A stretch of 64,000 nucleotides of DNA from Artemisia argyi (Eukaryota; Streptophyta; Magnoliopsida; Asterales; Asteraceae). Shown here piece after piece: positions 1 to 11,034 of this stretch; position 1 is the stretch's first letter; every line of letters begins with the position of its first letter. Location: the NCBI GenBank assembly GCA_030686995.1, contig CM060693.1, forward strand, positions 111,192,228-111,256,227. Direction: 5' to 3'. The position numbers were made by a program, and so were the translations under genes. The notes below the pieces were generated by a model. The model did not search any database and was not told the origin of the DNA. It saw only the letters and a list, made by a program, of their open reading frames with translations.

Positions 1-2711
1 TCATACGGACTAGAAATAGTCTGCATATCATCATTAGGGCACTTGCATACTATTCCACTCGTAGGATAACTAAATTAATACTTTTGGTACGATTAACGAA
101 TTACGTACGTTTATTTTAAATAAACGCTAATACGCGAGCTATAAATGTGTCTAACATGTCCGACACTCCCGATTTTGATCCCAATACATTTTTATACTCA
201 TTTCTATAATATAAAAACTATAATATTAATTTACCCGGTATTTTGGAAATTTAACCATTACGTATCGTACGTTTAACTTAATAACACCGGTTTTCATCAA
301 AATTGAACGATAATCACCCTAACTCTCCGTACTTGTACCCGACTTATTTTTACAACTTTTATAACTTTATTACGTCCCGAATAACTTCAACAAAACTTAT
401 TTTTAACAAACCCGGTACTCGATTAAACCTTAAACCTAAACCTAAACTAACTACACTTAACTACTAACACTAATATTTACTAACTAATCACCCAACATAC
501 TTCCCCTTTTCCCTCACCAAAACCGGCCAACCCCCCCCCCCCCCCTTGGTCATCAAACTTTAATTGCCTCACCAAACTAATTAAATGCACACCAAACCTT
601 TTGTCCAAGTATAAATTAAACTTTCTTACTCCTTTTCACATAAAAATCACTTTTTACTTCACTTAGCAAGTTTTTCTCTCTTTTCTTTGGTGTTTTGGTT
701 CGAATTGGAGTAGACAAGGAGCAAGGAAGAAAAATTTTACAAGATCATTTCATAAACTAGTTAGTATAATCATCCTTGTTAGAGTTTTGAAATAAAAACT
801 CAAGGATTAGTAAGCTTTTTATCATCTAAACTCTCTAAACCACCAAGTAAGTATACAAACTCATTTTTATGATTTTTACAAGTTATTATTATGTTCATAT
901 AATTTTCTTATAAGATCTTACACATGTATCAACTTGTACCACTCCATTTTTGTATATATTAACTTTGAAGCCCTAGAAATGGAAACATATGACACTCTTG
1001 TTAGACCTAGTGGTTTGATGATATTTTAGGACCCATGACACCCTAAGAAGGTGTATGGTAGGATTAGATTAGTCTTGTGGTGTTTGAAAGTGGATTGGTG
1101 GAGGATGGAACTAGTTTAGAGACTCGGAAATGATTTTTGAAACTTTTGAAATACCTACTGTCCTTATTTTAAATTCGTGGGAAAATCAGTAAGTGATGAC
1201 TAAGTTTTGACCAAAGATTTAGAAAATGCATTCAAAAACGAAACTTTAGGCGAAAGAATGGATTAAAACGAGTTTATAACGAAGGAGTTATGATTTTTGC
1301 AAACTTAACGACGAAAACTACTTTTCCAGAAAACTGCTTGCTGTTGGGCAGAATACGATGGGTATTTTGAGGCCTTAAACGTAACCTAAAAGAGCCGAGT
1401 TGTCTAAAATATACTAGAATATACAAAGACGAATCCGTGGACATAAAGAACAAGGAAAACGAGCTTGAAACGACCGAGTTATACCCATTCTAACATCGTC
1501 AAACTATATATATGTATATGGACACAAATAAAAATAATAACGTACGCGTTAAACGGTATATTTTCTAGTAAATATTACTAAGGACTATTTTCTTATCAAA
1601 CGAATACGTACGACTCGAGGGAATACTTATACGACTTAACGACGTATTTCAAGGTTTTCAATACAAGGATTTTAACGCTAACTTTGGTACGAGTTATTAT
1701 GACAAGTTATATACTTCACTAAATGGAATTATTTTTCCTAAGTATGGAAACCATTTTTCTACGACGATAACTAGTATTTTCAAATTACGAGTGGTATGAG
1801 TATCATGTGCATGTGCATTCATTTCATTTCGGCTTGATCTAAGTTAGATCATGGTTATTCATTTAGGTTGCGGCTAGTGCTCGCGCCTCGTTGTCCCGAC
1901 TACTTTCACCTCATTGCACCATCTTTGTACCATTATTTCGAGGTGAGTTTTCATAGCCCCGTTTTTAGTACTTATTTGATTTTAAATCCCACGGGGGAGA
2001 ATACATTGCACTATTATTTTTGTACATGCCCAAGTATTAAATTCCGTACATTGCTTAAGTTGCTAGTACTACCACTGCAAGTCCCCTTTATTATCATGAA
2101 CCGTTAATTATATTGCCAAGCGAGAGTGAGTGGATAGATCTATCGAGGGTGACTCCTCCATTCGTGTTTGGGTTGCTCCATAAGGAAAACGAATGCATTT
2201 CATGTCTAATATAGTACGAGTGTCTGGTAAACACTCCTTTGGGGCATATTTTAGTACGTCTAGCTTCGGTGTCATGAGCTTAAGAGACAATGTAAACTTT
2301 TTGACAATATGTCACTTTACTATATACTGGTGGCTTATGTACTTACGAATTACTTATAAACCTATGATTATTCACCAACTTTATGTTGACCGTTTTTCGC
2401 AATGTATTTCTCAGGTATCTAAGGCATTTCTCATGGCATTGCATGGAGTCACTTTGTGTATCAAGGATGACGCGTCTCTTTTGGATTTCATGCACTTTGA
2501 AATATCGTTTGATTGTACTAAACTTATTTCCTTAAATCTTTTCTAACTTTGGGACCTATGTTTTATAACTCTGAATATTTTGAATGAATCAAACGATGTA
2601 TTTTATAAACGACACTTTAGGTCGTTCAATATATCCTGGTTGTGTGCTATGATCCGTTACACCCTCAGGTATTCCATTCCGCTGCCATTCAGGTATTTTG
2701 GGGGTGTGACA
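1..2711 (+). repeat. LTR left of element A, cut by the window start
   Basis: The right end is TGTGACA at 2711, directly followed by the gag of A. The last 850 bases follow the Tekay LTR layout, including AGGTGAGTTTTCATAGCC near 1940 and a CACGGGGG block near 1992, also seen in the LTR ending at 19790 but with low similarity. A TGTGACA end predicts a TGTCACA start, unlike the TGTAATACC start of the LTR at 10431. Short ORFs inside it have no recognisable product. A C-run sits near 532-545. Confidence 0.7.
610..616 (+). promoter_or_regulatory. Possible LTR TATA box (TATAAAT)
   Basis: TATAAAT lies before a pyrimidine-rich stretch and a CTCTCTTTTCTTT block, as in other plant LTR promoters. There is no transcript evidence and the tract is AT-rich. 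Confidence 0.3.
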
Positions 2712-2713
2712 AA

Positions 2714-2726
2714 TGGTGCGATCAAG
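2714..2726 (+). other. Possible degenerate primer binding site
   Basis: TGGTGCGATCAAG lies two bases after the LTR end, where a PBS would be. It only loosely resembles the initiator-Met type TGGTATCAGAGC (shared TGGT, ATCA, G). It also overlaps the first codons of gag, so it may be coding sequence and nothing more. Confidence 0.25.
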
Positions 2727-2735
2727 TAGCAACAA

Positions 2736-5700
2736 TGTAAAACCCAGAATTTTGGAACATGTAAATTACCCAAAATACCCCTCTAATTTTAAACTTTTGA
2801 AAGACGATCAATAACCTAAAACATTACAATATTGTATAACCTAAGTATGTAAACCTTGTGAATTTGGAAGTTACAAAATACTTGAACCAATAACCTAAAG
2901 CCTACTAAAGGGTTAAGACATAAAAACCATACGTTATAAATTAAATTACAGAATGATAATTCTAACCTAAGTTAAAACTAACTTCAGCACACCTTTATAT
3001 TTTTGTGGATATTACACGTCCCATTTATCACTTAAAGAACCGATTACATTTCTTTTGTATATCACGATTTGAAAATATGTTGAGGATAATACCAAATAAA
3101 TGTGAAGATTTGGAAGAGTAAATTTCTCCCCTAATTTCTCCCATAATTTCGGCACCTTACATTTTAGAAACACGGTTTATATCAAACCGTATATCCCTCA
3201 TTCTCTCAAAATACCGATTTCAAACGAAAACCCTAAATAAAAACAAGAAGCGGCAGTCCTATTTCCCTCATCTCATCACACGCTTTCTTCTAAACCATAC
3301 AACATTCTGCATCTCTTTTATGTCTCTCAAAATCAAAAACAAAAGAAAACCTAAACTACTCTAGCGTTAAAAGACGGCACCATAAGTGTGCGATCTGAAT
3401 CAAATAAGAAGAAAGGCGCTATGGGTTATTGCACAATACGAGTCATGGCTCTAAGGTTTTGTCACGTTCGTGTTTCGGTTAATGCGAGTAGTTGCTCACG
3501 TCACGTTAAGAAGTCTTGTTTCATTCAAGTTTCAAGGTGGTTCTACTCGGATTCAGGTTCGTTCACTCATGGGTGATGGTTTGCGATTGGTACAATGGTT
3601 AGCTGTTGTGTACGTGACTCTTTTAGTCATGATCGTGTCTGGTCGAGTCTTAGCGATTAGTCGTATTGCTGTTCGGGATCAGTTTGAGTGAGGGACTAAA
3701 GTTTTGATTCGTGATTTGTACGTCTAACTGTTGTGTTAATCGGGTCTCGGTTCGTTCGATGGTTAAGAGTTGGGTTCGGTTAACTGTGCGAGTTGTGGGT
3801 TCGATCATGGCTGGTGGAATCTTGTGCCGAGGTCTTACTCGTATGCGTGTTCGTGTTTTTGGATTCGGTTTTTGACCTATATATACTTAGTTAGCTTCGA
3901 GGTAAATCTGAACTACCTGCTAGTATGATATTATACAAATAATATTATAACCATAATCAGAAGTCACCATGAAGATGAGTCAATAGCCGAATGAAAATAT
4001 TTTTTTTAGAACACGTTTTGTGAACAAGAACAGATAAAAAGTTATATACCGATTGTAGTTTGACAATTAAAGATATGGTGTTGCATGTAATACAAATGAA
4101 TATGATATACATATATATTAGAAATACAAATCGCAACATCATTTATGAAGAAGCCAGTATTGCATGCATGAAAAGGGTTAAACAATTAGAACTAAATAAT
4201 TTTTATGTGTGTCGTATGTATGGATGAAGTGAGCCGATGTCGGGTTATAACAATTCTTACATGATTTTATAAAAATCTTGGGTCGTCGCGACATAAATAT
4301 TAAGGTCGTGGGTACGTTAATAAGTTATATAAAATTTTAATAACGGAGTCCAAAATTATTATCTTAATATTAATTTATTAAAATAAACTTTAAAATAATT
4401 TTATGTGACTTTAAGATTTAATTTTGATAAATTACGTTTTAGACCCTAAACTTATAATATTAACATAATTAACCCTAAACTATTATAATTGTCATTTTAA
4501 TCTTTAAATATTACTAAATGTTATTATCACCTTAAAGTATTAGATTCCTATTTCGGAAAAGTTACTATTTTTGGAAAGCTGCTATAAAAGGAAAGTTTCT
4601 AAAAATGAAAAATTAAGTAAAAGAGGTAACTTGAATAATTCGGACTCGTCTTGATTCGTATCAATTATCTTCTAGGTTCGGTGAAGCGGGAGTGACCCAT
4701 CCTCTTTTTGACTTGTGACTTGCTTGCTTGTGCAATTGGACCGAGGTACAGATATTCCGTACTCTTTCAGTAAGAGTACAACTGTTTCTCTCTCATGACT
4801 CTTCTCTCTCTTTTATCTTGTTTGTTATTGAACCCTTGGTATTGACCCTTGATATTGAGCCCTTGATATTGACCCTTGATATTGAACTCTTTGACTTGAA
4901 CCTTGACATTGAACCTTGACATGAACCTTGATTATGACTTGACCACTTATACTTGATATTGAACCTTGAACCCTTGACCCTTCAGTATTTTACCCAGGAG
5001 CTACTTGTTGTGGAGTAGCCACAACCATAGCATTAATGCACCAATGTTATGTACTCTAGTGGGGCCGGAGAGATGTCCCCCACCGTCCCTGTTACTTGTT
5101 CTTGACTACTACTATGATTAATATTATTGGCCTGCAGGGGCGTATGGATGCATCCTAGTCGTGACTTGTCTTGTTACTTGCTTGGGCTACGGCCATCTTG
5201 ATATGATATTGGACTTCACGATATATATTGCTTGGTGACTGGGCTTGTGTGCATTACAGCCCCTCACATCTTGGGAGTTGATCACTCCATCTTGGGATAC
5301 TTGACTTGATATACTTGACTTGATTTGTGTGCCTGGGGGTTAAATACTGATAGCCTTAACACTTGATACCAAATACTTGATAGCCTTGACACTTGACACC
5401 TGGTAACCTTGACACTTGATACTTGACATTTGACACTTGACACTTGATACCTAATACTTGGTACTTGACACTTGATACTTGACCTTGCAAACTATTGATA
5501 CTTGACCTTGCTTAATTCTTGGGAATCTTGGGACTTGGAAACCTTTGATACTATACCTAAACCTTTACATTATACTTGACGATCCTTGAAACTAGTTAAC
5601 CCTTACTATTACACTTGACGATTCTTGATACTTAACCTTGATGACGTTTCATATTAAACCTTGAAATTTCCTTGATATACCTGGTGACACCATATGTACA

Positions 5701-6028
5701 TTCTATTCATACTCTCTTATCGTATTACTTGATGTACTTGTTATCTTCATATCTGTTCACAGAGCTTTTTAAGCTCAGCCGCGTCTTCTTTTCCATGCGG
5801 CAGGTACTTAAGCTAGGATGCGGGGTTTAGCTTTGGGATGAGAGAGCGTGGACCAAACTTAGAGTTCCTTCACATTATGGATATTGTTTTATTATTGAAA
5901 TTCCCTTATTTTGGAATTCATTTGTAACCCTTGTACTCATTGTATTGTTAAAGTGTTTAGCTTGTGTTTTGCTCTGTTGGACACTATTTATTGTGATATC
6001 TTTACCCTTGACGGGTTGGGGTGTTACA
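2736..6028 (+). mobile_element. Solo LTR, Tekay-type, 3.3 kb
   Basis: It starts TGTAAAACCC and ends GGGTGTTACA, giving a TGTAA/TTACA terminal inverted pair. It is flanked by the direct repeat AACAA (2731-2735 and 6029-6033). Gag of element A reads in phase across the site if the LTR and one repeat are disregarded, which shows a clean insertion. There is no internal domain or second LTR, so it most likely arose by LTR-LTR recombination after insertion. The ORFs inside are short and unrecognised. Confidence 0.88.
4795..5660 (+). repeat. Degenerate CTTGAYA-rich tract inside the solo LTR
   Basis: Many imperfect copies of CTTGATA, CTTGACA and CTTGACC follow one another at irregular spacing, most densely at 4845-4980 and 5290-5660. 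No coding content. It explains the ILTLDIE-type repeats in one short translated frame. Confidence 0.65.
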
Positions 6029-7044
6029 AACAACCGACCTACTGCATAAAGCGAGTCCTCTACGACTCGAAAGTGTACCTATAAGGACTTCATAGCTTGT
6101 AAGCCATCTCACTTCAAAGGAAATGAGGGAGTAACAGAACTTGCTCGATGGTTTGAGCGAACTGAAACTGTGTTTGTGAGGAGCGGTTGTGCCGCTGAAA
6201 ACAGAGTCTCATTTGCTACTAGAACCTTACTGGAAGACGCGTTGTCTTGGTGGAATGCAGTTGCTCAGAAGATAGGTGTGGAGGAAGCCTATCAGATCAC
6301 CTGGGCTGACTTTAAGGAAAAGATGTTGAAGAAGTTCCGCCCAAGAGGAGAGATCAAGAAACTAGAAGATGAGTTTCATCTGTTGGTAGTGAAAGGGAAT
6401 GATCTTAGGGCTTATGATAGGAGATTTCAGGAGCTTGCAACACTTTTCCCTTCAAAGGTTCCCAATTTGGAAAAGTTGTTGGAAAGGTACATCGAGGGAT
6501 TACCGTGGAGCATTGAGGGAAACGTCACCTCGTCAAAGCCTCAATCTTTGGAAGAAGCAATGACTATTGCCCAAAGACTGCTAGACAGGGAGATTAAGCG
6601 TAACTCTGCTCAGGGAAACAATGATCACAAAAGGAAGTTTGATGGTCGTAAGACAAACAACAGCAACAACAACAACAACCGTAATTACCACCAGGGAAGG
6701 AACAACCACCATAATCAGCAAAATCTCCGCAAGATGCAGCCAAGGCTTATGTCGCTGCACCAGCTAACAACCCGGGGTATGCTGGAAATGCCCTTTACTA
6801 CAATCAGTGTAGAATACACCACCATGGCCAATGCTTTGTTAAGTGTAAGAGGTGCCAACAAAACGGCCATAAGACTCAAGATTGTAAGGCTATAGGAGCT
6901 AACTTACAACCAGTGGCAGTGACATGCCATGCTTGTGGAAAGAAGGGACATTACAAGAGTCAATGCCCCGACAAGAACAACACCGCACGTGCTCGAGCAT
7001 ACGTGCTGGGAGATGGAAATGCTCATCAGGATCCGAACATAGTC

Positions 7045-7450
7045 ACGGGTACGTTCCTACTTAACAACTGTCATATTAAAGTTCTATTCGATTCTGGAGC
7101 CGATCAAAGTTTCGTATCTACTTATTTTGCACCCCCTACGTAATATTCCCCCTACCCAACTAGATACCACTTACAATATAGAACTAGCCGATGGAGAACT
7201 AGTAAGCACAAACACTATTATCTGAGGTTGTACTTTACACCTACTTAACGAACCCTTTGCCATAGATCTTATACGAATTAGACTTGGTAGTTTCGACGTC
7301 GTCATAGGAATGGACTGGTTATCCAAGAACCACGCTAGAATCATATGTGACGAAAAGGTCGTCCATATCCCACTCGGAAATGAAAACCTAATCGTTCATG
7401 GAGAGCGGAGTAAAACCCGTCTAAACATCGTTTCGTGCATCAAAGTCGTA
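7045..7450 (+). pseudogene. Aspartic protease of element A
   Basis: The active-site strand is visible as VLFDSGADQSFVS near 7080-7118, with the DSGA catalytic triad intact. A frameshift near 7130 and a TGA at 7223-7225 break the middle. The C-terminal flap and core follow in another frame as [20 protein letters not shown] from about 7292. This is the Tekay retropepsin layout between gag and RT. It is non-functional as written. Confidence 0.8.
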
Positions 7451-7540
7451 AAGTACATCAAGAGAGGATGTCAAGCCTTCTTGGCTCAAATCACGGAGAA
7501 GAAGTCGGAAGAGAAACAACTCGAAGACGTGCCAGTAGTC

Positions 7541-8876
7541 AAGTGCTTTCCTGAAGTATTCCCTGAGGACTTACCTGGTTTACCACCAGCACGTCAAGTG
7601 GAATTTCAGATTGACTTGATACTGGGAGCAGCTCCGGTAGCACGAGCGCCTTATAGGTTAGCACCGTCTGAGATGAAGGAGTTATCTGTGTAATTACAGG
7701 AATTGTCAGATAAAGGATTTATTCGCCCGAGTTCGTCACCATGGGGAGTGCCGATATTGTTTGTGAAGAAGAAGGATGGAACCTTCAGGATGTGTATCTA
7801 TAATCGTGACCTATTTGATCAATTGCAAGGATTGAACAAACTCACTGTGAAGAATCGATATCCATTACCGAGAATCGATGACCTATTTGATCAATTGCAA
7901 GGATCGAGTGTCTATTCGAAGATTGAAATGAGATCAGGATATCATCAATTGAGAGTTAGGGAGGAGGATATCCCTAAGACAGCTTTTTGAACGAGATATG
8001 GTCACTACGAATTTCAAGTAATGCCGTTCGGTCTGACAAATGCACCCGCTGTACTTATTGCTTGATGAACCGAGTGTGCAAACCCTACTTGGATAAGTTC
8101 GTGATTGTATTCATCGATGATATACTTATCTACTTCCGTAATGAAGAAGAACATGCTCAACACCTAAGGACCATACTAGAACTGCTCCTAGAAGAGAAAT
8201 TGTACGCAAAATTCTCTAAGTGTGATTTTTGGATCAAGAAAGTACAATTTCTTGGGCTTATGATTGACAGTAAAGGTATTCACGTTGACCCCGCCAAGAT
8301 TGAAGCTGTTAAAAATTGGACGTCCCCTACTAGTCCTACCGAGATACGTCAATTTTTAGTTCTTGCCGGATATTACCGTAAATTTATTGAAGGTTTCTCG
8401 AAAATTGCTAAACCGTTGACCGAGTTAACCCAGAAGAAGAAGAAGTTTGATTGGGGAGAAGAGCAAGAATCAGCATTTCAGATTTTGAAGCAGAAGCTTT
8501 GCGAAGCCCCGATTTTGGCATTACCTGAAGGAAGTGAGGATTTCGTGGTATATTGCGATGCATCAATCCAAGGATTGGGTGTTGTATTGATGCAAAGGTT
8601 TAAAGTAATCGCTTACGCTTCTAGACAACTCAAACCTCATGAGGAGAACTACACTACCCACGATCTAGAACTAGGAGCGGTAGTATTCGCTCTTAAGATA
8701 TGGAGACATTACCTTTATGAAACCTTTCACCGATCACAAGAGTCTCCAACACATTTTAGATCAAAAGGAACTGAACATGAGGCAACGCCGTTGTTTAGAG
8801 TTGCTGAGTGACTATGATTGTGAAATTCGTTATCATCCTGGAAAGGCAAATGTTGTAGCAGATGCCTTGAGCCGAA
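7541..8876 (+). pseudogene. Reverse transcriptase and RNase H of element A
   Basis: RT starts after [16 protein letters not shown] and shows [51 protein letters not shown], and the catalytic FIDD in [12 protein letters not shown] near 8095-8130. RNase H follows with [12 protein letters not shown] (catalytic Asp) near 8545 and ends [16 protein letters not shown] near 8835-8880. Lesions: TAA at 7691, TGA at 7988, loss of reading frame near 8056 before the [10 protein letters not shown] block, and a small deletion with frameshift near 8725 before [14 protein letters not shown] 24-base duplication at 7808-7831 inserts eight foreign residues into the [11 protein letters not shown] region. Confidence 0.87.
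7808..7903 (+). repeat. 24-base direct repeat inside RT of element A
   Basis: GACCTATTTGATCAATTGCA plus AGGA occurs at 7808-7831 and again at 7880-7903, 72 bases apart. The second copy encodes the expected DLFDQLQG of RT. The first interrupts a different conserved RT segment, so it is a copied insertion rather than an ancestral repeat. Confidence 0.85.
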
Positions 8877-8934
8877 AGGAACGAATTAGACCCCTTATGG
8901 TAAAATCTTTGGGAATGACAATTAGATCGCCTCT

Positions 8935-10426
8935 ACCGACTCAAATCCTTGAAGTGCAAGCTGAGGCACTTAAGGAAGAGAACAGACCAAATAAAAAGAT
9001 TTACGGTATGCCTGAGAACAAAAATGGATTTGTAAAGAAACCAGATGGAAGGTTGTGTTTCAAGGATAGGAATTGGATTCCATTGTATGGAGGATTACGA
9101 GACCTCATCATGCATGAATCCCACAAGTCTAAATATTCCATTCATCCCGGTTCAAACAAGATGTACCGGGACATTAAGAAGTTGTATTGGTGGGCAAACA
9201 TGAAAGCTGACATTGTAGAGTATGTCGGTAAATGTTTGACCTACTCAAGAGTAAAGGCTGAGCATCAAAAGCCATCCGGTTTATTGATTCAACCAGAGCT
9301 ACCAATGTCAAAATAGGAAAGGATCATTATGGATTTCATTACAAAACAACCCAGGACATCGAGTGGATTTGACACCATATGGGTTATCGTTGATCATCTC
9401 ACGAAATCAGCGCATTTCTTACCAATCAAGGAAAATGATGAGATGAGCACTCTTGCGCGTTTATACCTGAAAGAGATAGTTTCACGGCATGGAGTGCCGA
9501 TTTCTATTATCTCTGACTGAGATAGCCGTTTCACGTCTAACTTTTGGCAATCTTTACAGAAAGCCTTGGGAACTAAGTTAGATATGAGCACCGCTTACCA
9601 TCCATAGACTGATGGTCAGAGTGAAAGGACTATTCAAACCCTTGAGGACATGCTTCGGGCATGTGTGATCGATTTTGGAAAAGGCTGGGATAAACACTTA
9701 CCGCTAGCAGAATTCTCTTATAACAACAGTTACCACGCCAGTATCAAAGTCGCACCATCTGAAGCACTTTATGAAAGAAAGTGTCGTTCACCAGTTTGTT
9801 GGGCTGAGGTTGGAGATGTTCAGATCTCATGTCCCGAGTTAATTCTTGAAACAACCAAGAAAATAGTGCAAATTAGGAAACGTTTGCAAGCTGCCCTAGA
9901 CCGGCAAAAGAGTTATGCCGATGCAAGGAGAAAACCAATGGAATTCCAAGTTGGAGACAGAGTAATGATTAAGGTATCACCCTGGAAAGGAATGATTAGG
10001 TTTGGAAAACGAGGAAAGTTAAACCCGCGTTATGTTGGACCATTCAAGATCCTTGAAAGGATTGGTCCGGTTGCATACAAACTTGAATTACCCGAAGATC
10101 TTAATAGGGTACACGACACCTTTCACGTATCGAAATTGAAGAAATGTTTATCGGATGAAACCCTAGTCATCCCACTGCAGGAAATTCGAGTCGATGATAA
10201 GTTGAACTTTATTGAGGAACCCGTTGAGATTATGGATAGAGAAGTCAAGCGACTTAAGCAAAGTCACATTCCCATTGTGAAGGTGAAATGGAACTCTCGT
10301 AGAGGACCTGAGTTCACTTGGGAACGCGAGGATCAAATTCATGCCAGATATCCTCATTTGTTCGATAAGTCAACACTAAACACTGATTCAACATTGGATT
10401 CGGGACGAATCCAGTCTAACGGGTAG
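8935..10426 (+). pseudogene. Integrase with C-terminal chromodomain of element A
   Basis: The N-terminal zinc finger is seen as [13 protein letters not shown] then KCLTYSRVK; the second Cys of the CX2C pair is Tyr, so the finger looks damaged. The catalytic core has Asp in MDFITKQP (near 9335), Asp in ISIISD (near 9516) and Glu in DGQSERTIQ (near 9620). Stops: TAG 9314, TGA 9518, TAG 9605. The GPF/GPY-type module appears as [20 protein letters not shown] near 10025. A chromodomain follows at about 10215-10365 ([12 protein letters not shown] through VKVKWN to GPEFTWERE). The chromodomain is thought to guide insertion to marked chromatin. Confidence 0.88.
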
Positions 10427-10652
10427 GTACTGTAATACCTCGTAAAATCCCATGTCATTTAGTAATGCTTATCACTGAACGATTTTCCATACAACTGATC
10501 ACTAGGCCATTTTTGCGGGCCAATTTAAATTTTCATTGCTATGAACTATTACTTTAATTCCGAGATGTGTGTTTGGTCACTACTGAATTACCGAGAAACT
10601 TGATGTGACCTGAATAGCTTCCACTCACGAAATAGAACCTAATACCGACCTA

Positions 10653-10655
<3 letters not shown>

Positions 10656-10740
<85 letters not shown>
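10656..10740 (+). repeat. (AT)n microsatellite
   Basis: About 42 uninterrupted AT units. It produces artificial Ile-Tyr ORFs on both strands. Confidence 0.97.
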
Positions 10741-10743
<3 letters not shown>

Positions 10744-10764
10744 TAGTTTATCATAGTTTCGTTC

Positions 10765-10832
<68 letters not shown>
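10765..10832 (+). repeat. (AT)n microsatellite, second block
   Basis: It is separated from the first block by about 25 unique bases; both lie within the first part of A's right LTR. Confidence 0.95.
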
Positions 10833-10837
<5 letters not shown>

Positions 10838-11034
10838 GATAGTATATATACATGCAAGCATTACCGAGATATTTTTTGTAATCTACTTCTGAGTGAATCC
10901 CGGGATATTATTTTCCCGGAACGTTTGATCATTCAATTTATTTATTTATTTGGGCCTTGATACTTACAAGCCCATACATCTCACGTGATTTCTTTTTCTT
11001 TTAGACTGGGCCGATACACCATATGCAAGCCCAA

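Larger units (their letters stand above)
2713..6990 (+). pseudogene. gag of element A (capsid and two zinc knuckles), split by a solo LTR
   Basis: Gag binds and packages the element's RNA. A reading frame opens at ATG 2713, is cut at 2735, and resumes in phase after 6033, with an in-frame TAA a few codons later. It then runs through [16 protein letters not shown], a capsid segment near 6170-6600 ([27 protein letters not shown]) and an Asn-rich linker. A frameshift near 6725 moves the reading to another frame, which holds two standard CX2CX4HX4C knuckles ([14 protein letters not shown] near 6855 and CHACGKKGHYKSQC near 6928). Only about 27 codons precede CTYKDF, compared with about 105 in element B, so the N-terminus is short or deleted. 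Confidence 0.8.
10431..11034 (+). repeat. Right LTR of element A, first part
   Basis: It begins TGTAATACCTCG directly after a weak polypurine stretch (GGGTAGGTAC, 10421-10430) and the IN stop. It is cut at 11034 by element F and resumes at 16942. The CCCAA at 11030-11034 is the left copy of F's target duplication. Confidence 0.75.

Noticed and set aside
420..450. Telomere-like CCTAAA words
   Set aside because: Only two or three degenerate units; no array.
2193..2546. 117-codon ORF in the left LTR
   Set aside because: Lies within LTR sequence and shows no family motif; probably chance.
10639..10892. ORFs of repeated Ile-Tyr on both strands
   Set aside because: They come from the (AT)n tracts and have no coding signal.
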